From: Flavobacterium sp.
GTDB taxonomy: Bacteria > Bacteroidota > Bacteroidia > Flavobacteriales > Flavobacteriaceae
Direction: 5' to 3'
Assembly (NCBI GenBank): GCA_030151255.1
Contig: JASLED010000008.1
Coordinates: 12,550 to 76,549, forward strand
DNA length: 64,000 bases
The notes under the pieces were generated by a model that worked only from the letters and a program-made list of their open reading frames with translations, had not been told where the DNA came from and did not search any database. Position numbers and translations under genes: made by a program. This document shows, in pieces, positions 52,539 to 60,034 of the stretch. Positions within the stretch are counted from its first letter, which is position 1; each line of letters starts with the position of its first letter.

Positions 52539-53504
52539 TTGGGTCGATTGGAAATACTTCGTTACAACGTTGCACAGAAAAAAAAATGGGATGAATTTAT
52601 TTTAAAAGCAAAAAATTCAAGCTTTTTGTTTTACCGCAATTTTATGGATTATCATCAAGATCGATTTCAAGATTTTTCTTTATTTGTTCTAGAAAAAAAC
52701 GAAATAGTAGCTGTGCTTCCTGCTCATTTAAGCAACAATGTTTTATACAGCCACAAAGGATTGTCGTATGGAGGAATTATATGCTTGCCCGAAGTTAGTT
52801 TAACTACCTATGAAAATATCTTAAAAGCAATTTTTTTGTATTGCAACAAACAAAACATTTTAGAAATAGAAATTAATTCAATCCCTTCAATTTATAGCTC
52901 CAATTTTTCTGAAGAATTAGCATTTTTCAATTTTGCATTTGCTCAAAAAACAGCTCGTGTACAATTGCTTTCTTCTATAGATTTTAGAATTCCGTTTCAT
53001 ATGAATGAAAATAGAAAACGAATGATTAACAAAGGAATAAAGAATAAATTTTATATAAAAGAAGAAAAAAATGCCAATTTGTTTTGGCAAACTATTTTAG
53101 TGCCACGTTTGCAAAGTAAGTATGATAATATACCTGTGCATACAATGGAAGAAATGAATTATTTAATGCAAAGTTTTCCTCAAAATATAAAACAATTTAA
53201 TGTATTTAATGTTGATGGAAAAATAATGGCAGGTACAACTATTTTTGAAAACAAAAATGTAGTGCATCTTCAATATATAGCAGGTTTAGATGAAGGAAAT
53301 AGAGAAGGAGCACTTGATTTTTTAATATATAATTTATTAGAAAAATATAAAAATAAGGTTGATTTTTTTGATTTTGGAAGCAGCAATATTACTGATAAAA
53401 CGCTAAATAAAGGATTAATTTATTGGAAAGAAAGTTTTGGCGCTCGCAGTGTTGCACAATATACTTATGTATTTTCAACAAAAGAGATGACATCTATTTT
53501 TTAA
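52539..53504 (+). CDS. FemAB/GNAT-like acyltransferase domain protein
   Basis: The 321-residue protein resembles FemAB-type or GNAT-like acyltransferases in which an acyl group is moved to a peptide or sugar: FLFYRNFMDYHQDRFQDFSLFVLEKNEIVAVLPAHL near 30-67 and GNREGALDFLIYNLLEKYKNKVDFFDFGSS near 249-278. No ATG occurs before codon 38, and an upstream stop (52524) confines it, so it must start at a TTG: 52539 as given or 52548. The MocR-type gene follows after 52 bases on the same strand. Substrate unknown. Confidence 0.65.
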   Translation: MGRLEILRYNVAQKKKWDEFILKAKNSSFLFYRNFMDYHQDRFQDFSLFVLEKNEIVAVLPAHLSNNVLYSHKGLSYGGIICLPEVSLTTYENILKAIFLYCNKQNILEIEINSIPSIYSSNFSEELAFFNFAFAQKTARVQLLSSIDFRIPFHMNENRKRMINKGIKNKFYIKEEKNANLFWQTILVPRLQSKYDNIPVHTMEEMNYLMQSFPQNIKQFNVFNVDGKIMAGTTIFENKNVVHLQYIAGLDEGNREGALDFLIYNLLEKYKNKVDFFDFGSSNITDKTLNKGLIYWKESFGARSVAQYTYVFSTKEMTSIF

Positions 53505-53556
53505 TAACTTGAATTAATGTTTACTTTTATTTCTTCAAAATTGTTTGTATCGCAAA

Positions 53557-55017
53557 ATGTCGTCAAGTAAAATACCTTATAATCGATTAATTCAGATCGA
53601 AAAAAAATCGTCAACGCCAATTTACATGCAACTTGCTAATCAATTAAGCAATGCCATTCAGCGCGGTATTATTCCTATTGGTACAAAGTTTCCTGGAACA
53701 AGAAAATTGGCTGAATTATTAAATATTAATCGAAATACAGTTGTTGCTGGTTTTGAAGAGTTAATTACTCAAGGCTGGATAAAGAGTATTCCAAATAAAG
53801 GATCTTTTGCACAAAATGCACAACATCAGCTTACTATTAGCGCAAAAAAAATCAATTATAATAACACAACTGGTTATTCGTTTGTAAAAAGCAATTTGTT
53901 TGATGATAATTTACAAGAACATAAATGTAAGTATTATTTTACTGATGGAACACCTGATATTCGTTTGGTATTAACCGAACAAACAGCGCAATTATTTAGC
54001 GCTAATTTGAAGCGAAAAAAGAAAATTGCTCATTTTGATCCAGCATATAATCATGCAAATAACACTTATAAAAAACAGTTAGTAAATTATTTGAATTTAA
54101 CTCGAAACATACAAATTTCGACAGATAATTTATTAACAACAAATAGCGAAAAAACAGCAATTTATCTAATTGCAAAATTGTTGTTGTTGCCAAATGATTT
54201 TGTAATTGTGGGTGAATATAGTTATTACGAAGCCAATATGATTATTCAATCAACAGGAGCAACAATTTGTAAAATTCCTGTAGACAAAGATGGAATGGAT
54301 GTACAAGCACTCGAAAAAGCTTGTCAACAACAAACTATCCGAATGGTTTATCTAAATACCAATAATCACTATCCAACAACCCATTCATTAAGCATACAAA
54401 GAAGGATGAAATTGCTTCAATTGGCAGAAAAATATGGATTTATTATTTTGGAAGATGATTCTTTTTTTGATTTTTATTATCAAAATAATCCAAACTTACC
54501 ATTAATTAGCAATGATGCAAATGGAATGGTAATCTACGTAAGTTCAATTGGAAAAATACTTTCTACCGATTTTGCAAATGGAGTAGTGGTGGCGCCAGTA
54601 AATTTAATTGCTGAATTAAAGAAAATGAATCAATTGATAGGAATGAATATGTCTTATTTTTCAGAACAAACTTTATCAGAGTTGATTGAAGAAGGACTTT
54701 TGTTTCGACATCAAAAAAAAGTGAATGCTATTTATTATCAACGACAATTGTTTTTTAGTAAAATTTTAAAACAATATTTTGAAGATAAAATAACTTTTTC
54801 GCTTCCAGAGGGAGATTTAGCGTTGTGGATAGTTTTTCATTTTCCGGTCAATTTAATGCGAGTTAGAGCCTTGTGTATGTTAAATGATTTATATATTCCA
54901 ACAACTCTTTTGTATCGGAATAAAGAAATTTCGGCATTGCGCCTTGGCTTTGCCCATCTAACAGAAGAAGAAATAGAAATTTGTGTTTCTATTTTATACC
55001 AAGCTACAGTTGAATAA
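53557..55017 (+). CDS. MocR-type GntR regulator/aminotransferase-like protein
   Basis: The 486-residue protein joins an N-terminal GntR winged-helix domain (about 15-85; STPIYMQLANQLSNAIQRGIIPIGTKFPGTRKLAELL) to a fold type I aminotransferase-like domain (about 125-480). PLP-dependent members bind the cofactor through a Lys in SSIGKILS. Such MocR/PdxR proteins sense amino compounds or PLP and regulate nearby genes. The ATG at 53557 gives MSSSKIPYNR; a TTG four codons earlier is also possible. The only other gene close by is the acyltransferase upstream. Confidence 0.88.
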   Translation: MSSSKIPYNRLIQIEKKSSTPIYMQLANQLSNAIQRGIIPIGTKFPGTRKLAELLNINRNTVVAGFEELITQGWIKSIPNKGSFAQNAQHQLTISAKKINYNNTTGYSFVKSNLFDDNLQEHKCKYYFTDGTPDIRLVLTEQTAQLFSANLKRKKKIAHFDPAYNHANNTYKKQLVNYLNLTRNIQISTDNLLTTNSEKTAIYLIAKLLLLPNDFVIVGEYSYYEANMIIQSTGATICKIPVDKDGMDVQALEKACQQQTIRMVYLNTNNHYPTTHSLSIQRRMKLLQLAEKYGFIILEDDSFFDFYYQNNPNLPLISNDANGMVIYVSSIGKILSTDFANGVVVAPVNLIAELKKMNQLIGMNMSYFSEQTLSELIEEGLLFRHQKKVNAIYYQRQLFFSKILKQYFEDKITFSLPEGDLALWIVFHFPVNLMRVRALCMLNDLYIPTTLLYRNKEISALRLGFAHLTEEEIEICVSILYQATVE

Positions 55018-55139
55018 CGTTAATGCACTGTAATTTCTCTGATTTTAAAAAATGATTACTTGGATATTTACAACATTTTATAGCTAATTAGCTTTATATT
55101 AATTGATTAGTTTTTTTTATTTTTTTTATGAAATAAATC

Positions 55140-55171
55140 TTGGAATATCGTTTTAAAAAGCAATATATTTG
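55140..55171 (+). promoter_or_regulatory. Promoter of the tRNA-Arg gene
   Basis: TTG (55140-55142), 21 bases, then TATATTTG (55164-55171). Both elements match the consensus. The mature tRNA begins 58 bases after the -7 box. Confidence 0.6.
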
Positions 55172-55229
55172 CACCGTTAAAAACAGTAACTAATGCTGCT
55201 TTTATCGGTTTTAATCAAAAGATTAAAAG

Positions 55230-55303
55230 GGTCCAATAGCTCAGCTGGATAGAGCAACTGCCTTCTAAGCAGTAGGTCTCAGGTTCGAATCCTGATTGGA
55301 TCA
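55230..55303 (+). tRNA. tRNA-Arg (anticodon TCT)
   Basis: A complete cloverleaf can be drawn. Acceptor GGTCCAA pairs with TTGGATC with one G-U pair; D arm GCTC/GAGC; anticodon stem ACTGC/GCAGT with loop CTTCTAA and anticodon TCT at 55264-55266; variable loop AGGTC; T arm TCAGG-TTCGAAT-CCTGA; discriminator A at 55303. TCT reads AGA and AGG arginine codons. The 3' CCA is not fully encoded (CAT follows). It is the only tRNA in the window. Confidence 0.95.
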
Positions 55304-55311
55304 CATTTTAA

Positions 55312-55350
55312 AAACTCAAATAACTGTATGTCAGTTGTTTGAGTTTTTTT
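55312..55350 (+). terminator. Terminator of the tRNA-Arg gene
   Basis: AAAACTCAAA and TTTGAGTTTT pair with an inner ACTG/CAGT pairing in the loop and a T run behind. Confidence 0.75.
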
Positions 55351-55541
55351 GTTTTATTATTTGAACTACAATTGCCCTGCTTTCTTTATTACTGTTAGTG
55401 AGTTTTTTAACTTTTATAGGTACTTTAAATCCAACAGCTTTACTTCCAATTATTATTTAATCATTACTATTGTTTTTACTAAACATAAATATGCTAAACT
55501 TGTACTTAATTTTTTTTAAGTAATTTTAAAGAAGATAATTT

Positions 55542-56000
55542 ATGAGAAGAGTATTATTTATTTTATTAGCAATAATATCATTTAGGAAATTAAATGCTCA
55601 AGAAATAAATTTAAGGAAATTGACTTTAAGTGAAAGAGAAAATTATATTGTACAAAAAGCAACAGAAGCATTAGATATTTATTTGCATGATTATTTAAAG
55701 AAGACGATAGATCTCATTATAGAGCCTCCAACTTATGTTCCTTCAGGTTTAGGTATTGCTGAATTTAGATATGATGCAATTGAAAAAGTAGATAATTTCA
55801 ATGAAGTGTATCATGAGATGGTAAATGATTATATAATGACTTTAAATGATTATACGTATAGAATATATTTTTCAGAAAGTATTCAAGATATCTATACTCC
55901 AATGTATTATGTAGTTCTTCTTAACAATGGTAAGGTTTTGTATATGGGAAAGATGAATACAACTATGGGAGTTGTAGTTTATGATAAACCCGCACCATAA
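55542..56000 (+). CDS. Hypothetical exported protein
   Basis: The 152-residue protein begins with a signal peptide (MRRVLFILLAIISFRKLNAQ, cleavage probably after NAQ) and has a polar mature part with a short beta-like C-terminus (MYYVVLLNNGKVLYMGKMNTTMGVVVYD). I do not recognise the family. It stands alone between tRNA-Arg and the DUF4184 gene, with no strong promoter visible in the 240 bases before it. Coding is supported by the export signal and length, not by a motif. The region looks like a chromosomal hotspot for small accessory genes. Confidence 0.6.
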   Translation: MRRVLFILLAIISFRKLNAQEINLRKLTLSERENYIVQKATEALDIYLHDYLKKTIDLIIEPPTYVPSGLGIAEFRYDAIEKVDNFNEVYHEMVNDYIMTLNDYTYRIYFSESIQDIYTPMYYVVLLNNGKVLYMGKMNTTMGVVVYDKPAP

Positions 56001-56194
56001 AAATAGCTATAAATAATAAGAAAGAGACTGTTTAAAACCTTACAGATACGTCAGATGAAATCATTAATTCAAGGTGCTAATCCTAAAGATTTAGATATTG
56101 CGAAACTACCAAAAGGATTTACTCTTATTTAGGCTATTGAGCAATACAACTAGAGGTTTGCCGATTGAGCGAAGCTAAAGCTTAGTTATTATAG

Positions 56195-56923
56195 CTAGCT
56201 TTTATTTGTTTTTGTTACTAATGATGTCAAGATTATCGAAATTAGTATTGCAGAAATAACTATTACAATTACATTTCCGAATTGTTTGATATCAAGTCCG
56301 CTTAAAAGCCTAACTGCAATTATTGCTAAAGTCAAAACAGTGAAATTTAACCAATATTTTAAGTTTATCTTTTTATTTACAATTTTGTTTTTTGGAAGTT
56401 TATAAATAGCAGAAGCAATTACAAGTCCACCAATTAAAGTGGATGAATGTTGTAGAATTTTTAAAAATGGAATTTGTTTACCAAATAATTCGATTGTGTT
56501 TGTCAGTGTTGGAATAGTTCGAACGAAGTAACCATCGTCGTGTGTAAAACTATCCCAAAGTATATGTGAGCTTGTACCAATAAGAATTGAGATTACAATT
56601 ACAAACCAATTTTTTTTAAAATATCCGTTCCACTCAAACTGTTTAAACACAAATAATCTTGATTTAAAAAATGTAGGCAAATTTTCGAACAATCTATCGC
56701 GAACGATATTGTGAAAAATGAAAGCAAGTAAAATACCTAAAGGCAAGTCAAACCAAAATAAACCGTCAAGTGTATGGCTATAATTGCTTTTAATTCTCAT
56801 CCGTAAAAAATATTCGAAGTCTGGTGTTAAACTTCCAATTACAAGTCCAGTCAACGAAAACCATTTTTTAGGCAAGTATGTCAAAGGTAAAATGATTGCT
56901 GGATGCGAAAATGTAAAAGGCAT
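56195..56923 (-). CDS. DUF4184 family membrane protein
   Basis: The 242-residue protein begins MPFTFSHPAIILPLTYLPKKWFSLTGLVIGSLTPDFEYFLRM, the signature of DUF4184, and has about five to six membrane helices. The N-terminal FSHP and the GTSSHILWDSFTHDDGYFVR stretch near 135-155 recall metal-dependent membrane hydrolases of the YdjM/YfhO kind (H-x-x-x-D-x-x-x-H), but the function of the family is not established. It is divergent from nothing nearby and shares no operon. A 190-base structured spacer separates it from the next minus-strand gene. Confidence 0.75.
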   Translation of the reverse strand: MPFTFSHPAIILPLTYLPKKWFSLTGLVIGSLTPDFEYFLRMRIKSNYSHTLDGLFWFDLPLGILLAFIFHNIVRDRLFENLPTFFKSRLFVFKQFEWNGYFKKNWFVIVISILIGTSSHILWDSFTHDDGYFVRTIPTLTNTIELFGKQIPFLKILQHSSTLIGGLVIASAIYKLPKNKIVNKKINLKYWLNFTVLTLAIIAVRLLSGLDIKQFGNVIVIVISAILISIILTSLVTKTNKS

Positions 56924-56972
56924 ATTTTGTCTGTTAGTTCTGTTGCGGTGTTGCGGTCCAAAAATTGGCTAT

Positions 56973-57110
56973 AACGTGCCTGTGATTTGCTAAGTTTCGG
57001 ACTAAAGAAGCTGAAACTTTCGGTTTAACACTGAATTCAAAGATACAAAACCAACTTTAAATTAAGCCCAAAACCCGCAATCTTGCAAAACCTTTGTTAG
57101 TCGTTCGTTT
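56973..57110. other. Structured spacer between DUF4184 and the small lipid/membrane-anchored protein genes
   Basis: This 3' spacer contains AAGTTTC (56992-56998) and GAAACTT (57013-57019), a perfect 7-bp inverted repeat, and is bounded by TAACGTG on one side and GTTAGTCGTTCG on the other. The base composition is richer in G and C than the neighbouring intergenic DNA. I see no gene. Confidence 0.4.
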
Positions 57111-57113
57111 TTT

Positions 57114-57461
57114 TTATTCTCCTTTAAATACTTCTGTAACTATTAATGTTTGGGGATCAAAATAAACTTTCGGATTATCTGAAGCTCCGAAAAGCATATC
57201 ATATTCAACCGCATAAAAGATTTCTCCTTTGTTATTTTGAGAAATAATTATTTCACCGGATTTATTATCTTGAGTCCAATATTCATATTTTGCGTCTCCA
57301 ATAATTTGCCGTGCTTGCTTTAAAGACATTCCAACTTTAACTTTCGAAATGTTATCCCAATATTTCTGAGTTATTAATTCACTTTGAACGTAAGAATAAA
57401 TCTCAAACGTCAGTAAAACTATTCCTACAAAGGCGAAAAAACTTTTTATTTTAGAATACAT
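57114..57461 (-). CDS. Small membrane-anchored protein with a BamE/SmpA-like region
   Basis: The 115-residue protein has one N-terminal membrane or signal helix (about 6-26), then KVKVGMSLKQARQIIGDAKYEYWTQ (about 41-65), which resembles the start of the SmpA/OmlA (BamE) fold, and a C-terminal beta-rich part with VYFDPQTLIVTEVFKGE. It is too short and lacks the lipobox of BamE, so that likeness may only be a fold. Its start lies 44 bases before a 16-bp inverted repeat. Function unknown. Confidence 0.6.
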   Translation of the reverse strand: MYSKIKSFFAFVGIVLLTFEIYSYVQSELITQKYWDNISKVKVGMSLKQARQIIGDAKYEYWTQDNKSGEIIISQNNKGEIFYAVEYDMLFGASDNPKVYFDPQTLIVTEVFKGE

Positions 57462-57776
57462 AGTTTGATATTGATGAAGTTTGTGATAAACTGACGGCTA
57501 ACATTGTTGTTTCACGAAACAAAACATGGTATAGTTTCGTAAAACAACACTTATATACGCATTTATTTCATCTGTTCGCTGCGCTCGAGTCGTCAAATTT
57601 GCCACTAATATAATTAAATATTTATAGATTAATTATTTAATAAATGTAATCTCATGTATAACGAAATATTTTGTCTTAAATTAAGATTATTTAAGCATGA
57701 ATAGCGAAACAATAAAAAAATATTGTGGATAGTAGTAGAACTACTATATCCCCATCGATTGATACATAAAATTAAC
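57462..57776. other. Gene-free spacer in the accessory island
   Basis: Besides the inverted repeat at 57505-57549 it contains a GC-rich patch around 57580-57605 (CTGTTCGCTGCGCTCGAGTC), a small palindrome GTAGTAGAACTAC at 57732-57744, and otherwise AT-rich DNA. I see no gene in it. Confidence 0.45.
57505..57549. repeat. Long inverted repeat (16-bp arms, one mismatch)
   Basis: Arms TGTTGTTTCACGAAAC (57505-57520) and GTTTCGTAAAACAACA (57534-57549) are complementary at 15 of 16 positions, with a 13-base loop. It lies upstream of the small membrane-anchored protein gene and 228 bases from the AraC pseudogene. There is no T tract, so it does not look like an intrinsic terminator. Confidence 0.75.
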
Positions 57777-58489
57777 TCATTTTTTTAATTTTGGTTTTGA
57801 TTTCATTATAGAAAAATAGGAAGAAGTGAAATCCGATAAACTTTTTTATCCTACTTTTAAAGCTATCTTACTCAGTGTGTATTGTTTATTTTAAATGAAT
57901 TCAATGTTTTTCAGAATACGTATTAATTGCATATATTTTTGTAGTGTGATACCTGTTTCATTTTTAAATATTTGTTGCAAACTACGTACAGACATTTGTG
58001 CCATTTCAGCAAGGTTATTAATATCAAAGCTAGACTGGTAATTTGAATTTATATAATTACAAACAGGTTTCAAACGAAAATCAGTAGGAACAGGAATTTT
58101 TGAAAATTCAATTTCATTACAAAAATGTGGTAAACTTTGCAGCATTGCTTTTAAAAAATAAATTTGTTCTTCATCTTCGGTTAATAATTTATTCCATTTG
58201 TGGGCGTATAACAACATTTCTTTCAAGACAGGCGGAGCAGAAAAGATGTGAATATCTATATGAAAATCTTGATCAGAAACCGATTTAAATAATACAGTCA
58301 TTAAATTAACTGTTTTAGCTTCTGAAGTAGCGTGGTGCTTTACGTTTGACGGAATCCAAATAACATGATTTTGCGGAACGAGATATATTTTTGTTTGATA
58401 TGAAAATACTGATAACCTTCTGCAACATAAGTAAGTTGGTAACGTTGATACATGTGTTTATAATCATTATGTATTCAATTTTTTTTCAT
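57777..58489 (-). pseudogene. Decayed AraC family regulator
   Basis: Reading the minus strand from an ATG at 58489 gives an AraC-type regulator with four lesions. MKKN is followed by TGA (58477-58475); then HNDYKHMYQRYQLTYVAEGYQYFHIK, an AraC cupin segment; then a loss of one A in the A5 tract at 58392-58388 shifts the frame to IYLVPQNHVIWIPSNVKHHATSEA and the intact stretch down to the first helix-turn-helix. TAA at 57893-57891 stops it after RILKNIEFI, and the second helix-turn-helix (LSKIALKVG-stop-KSLSDFTSSYFS) has another TAA at 57848-57846 before ending at TGA 57777. Only a 136-residue central frame (58301-57891) remains open. No intact regulator of this kind is adjacent. Confidence 0.85.
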
Positions 58490-58727
58490 ACCAAACATAT
58501 GATTCAATAAATACATCATCTATATAAAAACCTAATTTTAGAATAGATAAAAATGCATACTCATTTAGTTTACTTACTGATAATTATATCAAAATAATCT
58601 AGTTATTTTTATTGAAATTATTTATTTTTTGTGTTTTATTATTAATGTTGAATGTTTTTTTAACATACGGTATTTTTTGTTAACATATTTTTAGTATTTT
58701 TCAAGACAATTATAAAACTAACAATTA

Positions 58728-59975
58728 ATGAAACACTTCTACTTATTAATTTATCTACTTATTTATAGTAGTATTTCTTTTGGACAACAAACCAAGAATG
58801 TTTATTTCATAGGAAATAGTTATACTTATTATAATGATTTACCTTTATTAGTTAGTCAGGTAGCTCAGTCGACTAATGATATTTTGATTTATCAAACTAC
58901 TGCGTCTGGAGGAGCTGCGTTACAAAATCATATGAATGATACAAATGTTACTAATACAATTGCAACAGGAAATTGGGATTATGTAATATTACAAGATCAA
59001 AGTCAACGTCCTGCTTTACACGATAGTTATACTTTTCCTTATGCAGCTAATTTGAGCACAAAAATTAAAAATTCGAGCGATTGTGCTAAAGTGATGTTTT
59101 ACATGACTTGGGGATATAAAAATGGAGATAAGGTAAATTGTAATGGAGGTGTTACTTATATGTGTACTTATACTTCTATGGATGATAGATTGTATAGCGC
59201 ATATATGCGTTTAGCTCAAGATAATAAAGGAGTTGTTTCACCAGTAGGACGAGTTTGGAGAACTATTCGTCAACAATATCCATTGATGGAACTATATGAT
59301 ACAGATGAATCTCATCCTTCTTATTTAGGTTCAATGGCAGCAGCATATACTTTTTATACAATGATATTTAAAAAAGATCCTACATTGATAACTTTTAATG
59401 GAAGTTTATCTTCAACAGATGCAACTATTTTAAAAAGTATTGTAAAACAAATTGTTTATGATCAGTTAGATAGTTGGAGTTATTTAGAAGATACTACAAA
59501 GGTTGATTTTAATTATACAATTACAGATTCTTCTACAGTAGAATTTAAGAATATAAGTAGCAAGGCAGATGAAATATCGTGGGATTTTGGAGATGGAAAT
59601 ACTTCTAATGATGAAAACCCAACTCATCCTTATACCGAAATTGGTGAGTTTATCGTTACATTAAAAATTACTAAATGTGGAGAAACTTATGAGGTAAATA
59701 AAAAAGTTGTGATAGAAACATTGAGTATTGAGGATTTTGATTCGATCGATTTTGCTATTTATCCCAATCCAACATCTGATTTTATGTATTTAATGATTGA
59801 TGAATATCTTACTTTTTCGGTAATTGATTCATCTGGAAAAGTGTTGAAAATTGATGCTGAATTTTTAGTAAATCATTATAAAATTGATGTGCGACATTTG
59901 GCAAAAGGTATGTATTGGTTAATATTGAATGACGGAAAAATAACCAAAAAAATAAAGTTTGTGAAGAAGAATTAA
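58728..59975 (+). CDS. T9SS-exported SGNH/DUF4886-like hydrolase with PKD domain
   Basis: This 415-residue secreted protein has a signal peptide (about 1-19) and an SGNH-hydrolase-like domain (about 22-250) with block I IGNSYTYYND (S31), G61 and G62, and the D-x-x-H of TDESHPS (D193, H196). A PKD domain (about 260-328; WDFGDGNTSNDENPTHPYTEIGEF) follows, then a T9SS type A sorting domain (about 340-415; FAIYPNPTSDFMYLMIDEYLT, IDVRHLAKGMYWLILNDGKITKKIKFVK). DUF4886-type enzymes are esterase-like; the substrate, perhaps an acylated glycan, is unknown. It is followed by a strong terminator and convergent with the beta-barrel gene. Confidence 0.88.
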   Translation: MKHFYLLIYLLIYSSISFGQQTKNVYFIGNSYTYYNDLPLLVSQVAQSTNDILIYQTTASGGAALQNHMNDTNVTNTIATGNWDYVILQDQSQRPALHDSYTFPYAANLSTKIKNSSDCAKVMFYMTWGYKNGDKVNCNGGVTYMCTYTSMDDRLYSAYMRLAQDNKGVVSPVGRVWRTIRQQYPLMELYDTDESHPSYLGSMAAAYTFYTMIFKKDPTLITFNGSLSSTDATILKSIVKQIVYDQLDSWSYLEDTTKVDFNYTITDSSTVEFKNISSKADEISWDFGDGNTSNDENPTHPYTEIGEFIVTLKITKCGETYEVNKKVVIETLSIEDFDSIDFAIYPNPTSDFMYLMIDEYLTFSVIDSSGKVLKIDAEFLVNHYKIDVRHLAKGMYWLILNDGKITKKIKFVKKN

Positions 59976-59995
59976 AAAACGAAATTAAACTAAAA

Positions 59996-60034
59996 TAAAA
60001 AAGAGGAAGCTTGTTAGGCTTCCTCTTTTTTTAT
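59996..60034. terminator. Bidirectional terminator between the SGNH/PKD gene and the receptor gene
   Basis: AAAAAGAGGAAGC and GCTTCCTCTTTTT form a 13-bp stem with a 7-base loop, A- and T-tracts on both sides, between convergent genes. Confidence 0.88.

Noticed and set aside
56055..56132. A 25-codon frame after the hypothetical exported protein gene
   Set aside because: Too short, no recognisable similarity, no promoter. It might be a gene remnant but nothing supports this.
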